Shown piece after piece: positions 61,228 to 64,000 of a stretch of DNA of 64,000 nt. Each line of letters starts with the position of its first letter. Position 1 is the first letter of the stretch. The position numbers and the translations under genes are program-made. This DNA is from Paenibacillus oryzisoli (lineage in GTDB: Bacteria > Bacillota > Bacilli > Paenibacillales > NBRC-103111), in assembly GCF_001653565.1 (NCBI RefSeq), contig NZ_LYPB01000083.1, positions 62,001-126,000 on the forward strand. The letters run 5' to 3'. The notes below the pieces were generated by a model, which saw only the letters and a program-made list of their open reading frames with translations, did no database searches and was not told the DNA's origin.

Positions 61228-62028
61228 TCAAATCATCCGCTGCCTAGCCGCTTCAAAAAGCAAAACCGTCGCCGCCATCGCGACGTTCAGCGATTCCGCT
61301 TTGCCCTGCATCGGAATAATCACCTGCACGTCCGACTGCGCAGCAACTTCCGGCGACACGCCCTTGGCCTCGTTGCCGAAAATCAGCCACGTCGGCTGCC
61401 GCAGGTCAGTGTCGTAGCACGAGCCCTGCGCCTGCAGGCTCGTCGTCACGAGCCGCACGCCGCGCTCACGCGCGCGCGGCAACAGCGCACCCAGATCTGC
61501 CTCCACGATCGGCAGATGATACATCGATCCCATCGTCGAGCGGATCGTCTTGGGATTGAACAGATCGACCGTGCCGCGGCCGAGCACGACCGCTTTGGCA
61601 CCGACGGCATCCGCGCTGCGGATGATCGTGCCCAGGTTCCCAGGGTCCTGAACGCCGTCCAGGACCACAACCAGATCGTGCTCGCCGGCAAGCAGCTCGT
61701 CCATGCCAACCTGTGGCCGCCTCACGATGGCCACAACCCCCTGCGGCGTTTGTGCGTCCGAGCACTTCGCCAACACCGCGGCGCTCACGCCGATCCATTC
61801 GACGGCGCGATCACCAGCAAGAGCGGCAAGCTCTGATGGGATCCCTTTTTCCGCTAGAAAAAGGATTGCCTCCACCTCAGCCCCCGCCTTCAAAGCTTCC
61901 TCAATCACATGATAACCTTCAATGATATATTTGCCTTGCTTATCTCTGCCGCGCCGCTCCAAGAGCTGAGCCCAGTCTTTGACTCTCGTATTTTGAACAG
62001 ACATGATTTCTACATATGCATGTGTCAT
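61228..62028 (-). CDS. TrmH/SpoU-family RNA methyltransferase (YsgA-like)
   Basis: The 266-residue protein has an N-terminal substrate domain (SVQNTRVKDWAQLLERRG) and a SPOUT catalytic domain with the trefoil-knot motifs LDGVQDPGNLGTIIRSADA, LIFGNEAKGVS and IPMQGKAESLNVAMA. It 2'-O-methylates a ribose in rRNA or tRNA using AdoMet. It is GC-richer than its neighbours. In Bacillus the homolog ysgA is next to sspI, and sspI lies 845 bp away here. A terminator follows at 61087-61127. Confidence 0.93.
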   Translation of the reverse strand: MTHAYVEIMSVQNTRVKDWAQLLERRGRDKQGKYIIEGYHVIEEALKAGAEVEAILFLAEKGIPSELAALAGDRAVEWIGVSAAVLAKCSDAQTPQGVVAIVRRPQVGMDELLAGEHDLVVVLDGVQDPGNLGTIIRSADAVGAKAVVLGRGTVDLFNPKTIRSTMGSMYHLPIVEADLGALLPRARERGVRLVTTSLQAQGSCYDTDLRQPTWLIFGNEAKGVSPEVAAQSDVQVIIPMQGKAESLNVAMAATVLLFEAARQRMI

Positions 62029-62036
62029 GAATTAAC

Positions 62037-62696
62037 CTACTCCGCAAAAGTGACTTCAAAATTTTGAAGACTCGAATTTTTACCCACAATAACCAAAATA
62101 TCTTCTTGTTTAATCGGTGCCTCCGCACTCGGCGGAATGATCATCTGATCGTTATGTTTAAGTGCAATCACGTTACAGCCATATTTGGCACGTACGTCAA
62201 GTTCGCGCAAACTTTTGCCAATCATCTCTTTCGATACTTTCATTTCTACAATACTATAATCGGCAGAAAGCTCTATATAATCGATAATATTAGATGATAT
62301 CATATGATGCGCGACACGTTGCCCCATATCACGTTCGGGATAGACGATTTTATCTGCGCCAATTTTTTTGAGCACCTTACCGTGAAGATCATTCACAGCC
62401 TTTACGATCGTCGTAGCTATACCCATTTCCTTAAGAATTAATGTAGTTAGAATACTGGCTTGAATATCTTCCCCAATGGCCACAACCACAACGTCAAAAT
62501 TTCGAATGCCGAGCGCCCGCATAGCTTCTTCGTCCGTAGAATCGGCTTGAACAGCATGAGTCACATAGGCGGATACCTCTTGAACTGTTTCTTCATCCTG
62601 ATCAATGGCAAGAACCTCGAATCCTAGTTGGGATAGCGTCTTAGCGACAGCTGAACCAAATCTTCCCATTCCAATAATCGCAAATTGTTTTCTCAC
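62037..62696 (-). CDS. ktrA: KtrA/KtrC-type potassium channel regulator (RCK protein)
   Basis: The 219-residue cytosolic protein has an N-terminal Rossmann RCK_N domain (IIGMGRFGSAVAKTLSQLG, Gly-rich loop; LAIDQDEE acid that contacts the ribose) and a TrkA_C domain from about residue 140. It forms the octameric ring that gates KtrB/KtrD, sensing ATP/ADP and cyclic di-AMP through TrkA_C. It is 8 bp upstream of the methyltransferase gene. The ktrB partner is at 10291-11646, a split arrangement as in Bacillus. Confidence 0.92.
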   Translation of the reverse strand: MRKQFAIIGMGRFGSAVAKTLSQLGFEVLAIDQDEETVQEVSAYVTHAVQADSTDEEAMRALGIRNFDVVVVAIGEDIQASILTTLILKEMGIATTIVKAVNDLHGKVLKKIGADKIVYPERDMGQRVAHHMISSNIIDYIELSADYSIVEMKVSKEMIGKSLRELDVRAKYGCNVIALKHNDQMIIPPSAEAPIKQEDILVIVGKNSSLQNFEVTFAE

Positions 62697-62872
62697 CGCT
62701 CACGTTCCTCCATATTCCCAAGAATATTTCCCATTCATTATAGCATACTCAGCCCCATGAGCCACTTCACAACAATCACGCCACTGCTTGCATTGGCGAA
62801 GAGTGGGAAGGATGAAGGCATCCCAATCTGCACATAGTAATAGCGAGAATGAAATGGAAGCGAGGTCCTTGA

Positions 62873-63076
62873 ATGAATATTACCCTTAGACAGGCCATCC
62901 ACCAGCGAGTTAATGACAAATCACCAGAAGAACTCAAAGAAGTCATCGAAGACTCGATCGGTGGCGAAGAAAAAGTTTTACCTGGGTTAGGTGTACTTTT
63001 TGAAATTATATGGCAGCATTCCGAAGCAAGTACCCAAGATACACTCGTCGAGACGCTAAAGGCGCATCTTACGTAA
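62873..63076 (+). CDS. sspI: Small acid-soluble spore protein I
   Basis: The 67-residue protein starts MNITLRQAIHQRVNDKSPEE and has EVIEDSIGGEEKVLPGLGVL and FEIIWQHS, the conserved SspI core. SspI is a minor SASP made only in the forespore. The ATG follows GAGG. Its position beside a SpoU methyltransferase matches the Bacillus ysfE-sspI-ysgA order. Only a partial sigma-G -10-like box (CATAGTA) was seen upstream. Confidence 0.93.
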   Translation: MNITLRQAIHQRVNDKSPEELKEVIEDSIGGEEKVLPGLGVLFEIIWQHSEASTQDTLVETLKAHLT

Positions 63077-63152
63077 ATTTCTCTCTACTTGCTAGGGGAT
63101 GCGTCCGCATTCCTTAGCTTTGTTCTTTCCATTTTGACAATCGCCTCATCGC

Positions 63153-63196
63153 AAAATAAAAATCCCCCTCATCAGTCACAGACCAACGAGGAGGAT
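63153..63196 (-). terminator. Terminator of the Gfo/Idh gene
   Basis: On the minus strand ATCCTCCTC pairs with GAGGGGGAT (two G-T pairs) followed by TTTTTATTTT. It lies 20 bp past the stop codon. Confidence 0.8.
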
Positions 63197-63215
63197 GTCG
63201 CTAAGCTAACTATAA

Positions 63216-64000
63216 CTATAGTACTGTCAAAGGATTCATGGCCGCCGGCTTCTCGCAGCTGCTTTTCATGACATAATGCTGACCAGAGTCAGACGCATCA
63301 TGGAAACCATGCATGGCTTCCAGCACGTGATAGGCAAGCTCGCCGTTCGCACGATGTGCTGAGCTATCGCCAGTTAACAGCGCTTGCGCCATTGCTGCTA
63401 CGCCAAGTCCGCGATTATTATCCTTGTAGCCATGCGAAAGTGGGATGGGCTCATAGTCTGAACCACCTTTGCGAATAAGCACCTGACCACCGAATGTATT
63501 CGGGTCGGGGACACGCAACGAACCATGACTACCATAGATTTCAATATTAGGCAATTGCGTACCCGCCATGATATCGAAACTTGTCACAAGTGTTGCAATC
63601 GCACCACTGTGGAAATCTAAAACCCCCGCCACATGCGTTGGCGTTTCTACTTGTATTTTCTGTCCGCGCTTCTTCTCACTCGAAATTGTACGCTCTGGGA
63701 AACTCACAGCCGTTGAACCCGTTACACGACGTATTGGCCCGAGCAATGCCACAAGCGCCGTTAAGTAATAAGGACCCATGTCGAACATCGGGCCGCCACC
63801 TTTGGCATAATAAAACTCTGGATCTGGGTGCCAATGCTCATGCCCCTTCCCCATCATGAAAGCCGTAGCAGCAATCGGAGTACCAATCCATCCGTCCTGA
63901 ATCAATTTGACGCAGGTTTGAATGCCTCCGCCAAGGAACGTATCAGGCGCGCTGCCTATTAGCAATCCTTTCCGTTTCGCTACCTCTAGAATTTGTTGCC
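63216..64000 (-). CDS. Gfo/Idh/MocA-family dehydrogenase (5' end outside the window)
   Basis: The frame is open to the right edge, so the N-terminal NAD(P)-binding part is cut off. The visible 260 residues are the C-terminal half: GSAPDTFLGGGIQTCVKLI, HWHPDPEFYYAKGGGPMFDM (a substrate-site His and Tyr) and PYYLTALVALLGPIRRV. They match sugar and inositol dehydrogenases of this family. The end (EKPAAMNPLTVL) is intact and followed by a terminator. Confidence 0.9.
   Translation of the reverse strand, partial: QQILEVAKRKGLLIGSAPDTFLGGGIQTCVKLIQDGWIGTPIAATAFMMGKGHEHWHPDPEFYYAKGGGPMFDMGPYYLTALVALLGPIRRVTGSTAVSFPERTISSEKKRGQKIQVETPTHVAGVLDFHSGAIATLVTSFDIMAGTQLPNIEIYGSHGSLRVPDPNTFGGQVLIRKGGSDYEPIPLSHGYKDNNRGLGVAAMAQALLTGDSSAHRANGELAYHVLEAMHGFHDASDSGQHYVMKSSCEKPAAMNPLTVL

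Noticed and set aside
61446..61925. Overlapping Arg/Cys-rich frames over the rRNA methyltransferase
   Set aside because: They are by-products of high GC at third codon positions in that gene.
62774..62860. Possible sigma-G promoter of sspI
   Set aside because: Only a CATAGTA box is present and no -35 fits at 17-18 bp, so it was not listed as a promoter.

Overview
The window looks like chromosomal DNA of an endospore-forming Bacillota of the Paenibacillus type. The sequence shows a three-gene GerA-family germinant receptor behind a sigma-G-like promoter, an sspI spore-protein gene, ECF sigma factors with SigW- and ECF41-type promoters, YesM/YesN-style sugar regulation, an FMN riboswitch, Shine-Dalgarno sites close to AGGAGG, and many TTG starts. 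No rRNA, tRNA or CRISPR array was seen.

Layout. (1) 1-2.1 kb, minus strand: a YqfW-like nucleotidase, a pentapeptide-repeat protein and a SigW-like ECF sigma factor. (2) 2.2-10.1 kb, minus strand: a tellurium-type (Ter) stress operon read from a SigW-like promoter at 10107-10132. It runs TerD, TerD, TerC, citrate-lyase-like aldolase, PRTase-TRSP, StiP/PELOTA protein, HAD phosphatase, ATP-grasp ligase, and probably a 33-residue membrane peptide. (3) 10.3-14.6 kb: a KtrB potassium channel, two TIM-barrel sugar isomerase-like proteins and a DMT transporter behind an FMN riboswitch. (4) 14.8-22.6 kb: a carbohydrate locus (cytosolic GH5 enzyme, ABC permeases, binding lipoprotein, two-component system) with a cre-like site in the promoter. 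(5) 22.8-31 kb: ATP-dependent DNA ligase, AhpD-like protein, ger operon, ECF41 sigma factor, carboxymuconolactone decarboxylase, tautomerase and LysR. Matching ECF41-type promoters precede the AhpD-like gene and the sigma gene.

(6) 31-43.9 kb: an accessory, partly AT-rich stretch. It holds a ROK remnant, a glycosyltransferase with a polycationic N-terminus, an 8-repeat Ig-like secreted protein, a pair of related secreted/lipid-anchored proteins of unknown function, and several broken genes. One large gene is 5'-truncated and split at a U UUU UUA heptamer. (7) 43.9-58 kb: a redox/aldehyde-detoxification region with SDRs, three aldehyde dehydrogenases (two near-duplicates), an ABM monooxygenase, an MFS transporter, a Na+/H+ antiporter, a quinone-reductase-like flavoprotein and a chimeric NADH-oxidase/GNAT gene. 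A TetR gene sits beside six GGAATA-N2-TATTCC palindromes in two clusters, suggesting one regulon. (8) 58-61.2 kb: an IS110 remnant, a disrupted SEC-C/nuclease-like gene, an XRE regulator and an orphan transposon-end repeat. (9) 61.2-64 kb: core genes: SpoU rRNA methyltransferase, KtrA-type regulator, sspI and a Gfo/Idh/MocA dehydrogenase cut by the window edge.

The best leads are the ECF41 promoter pair, the riboswitch-controlled DMT transporter, the TetR operator set, and the frame-disrupted or chimeric genes at 42-45.5 kb. Functions are inferred from recognisable motifs only; no database search was possible.
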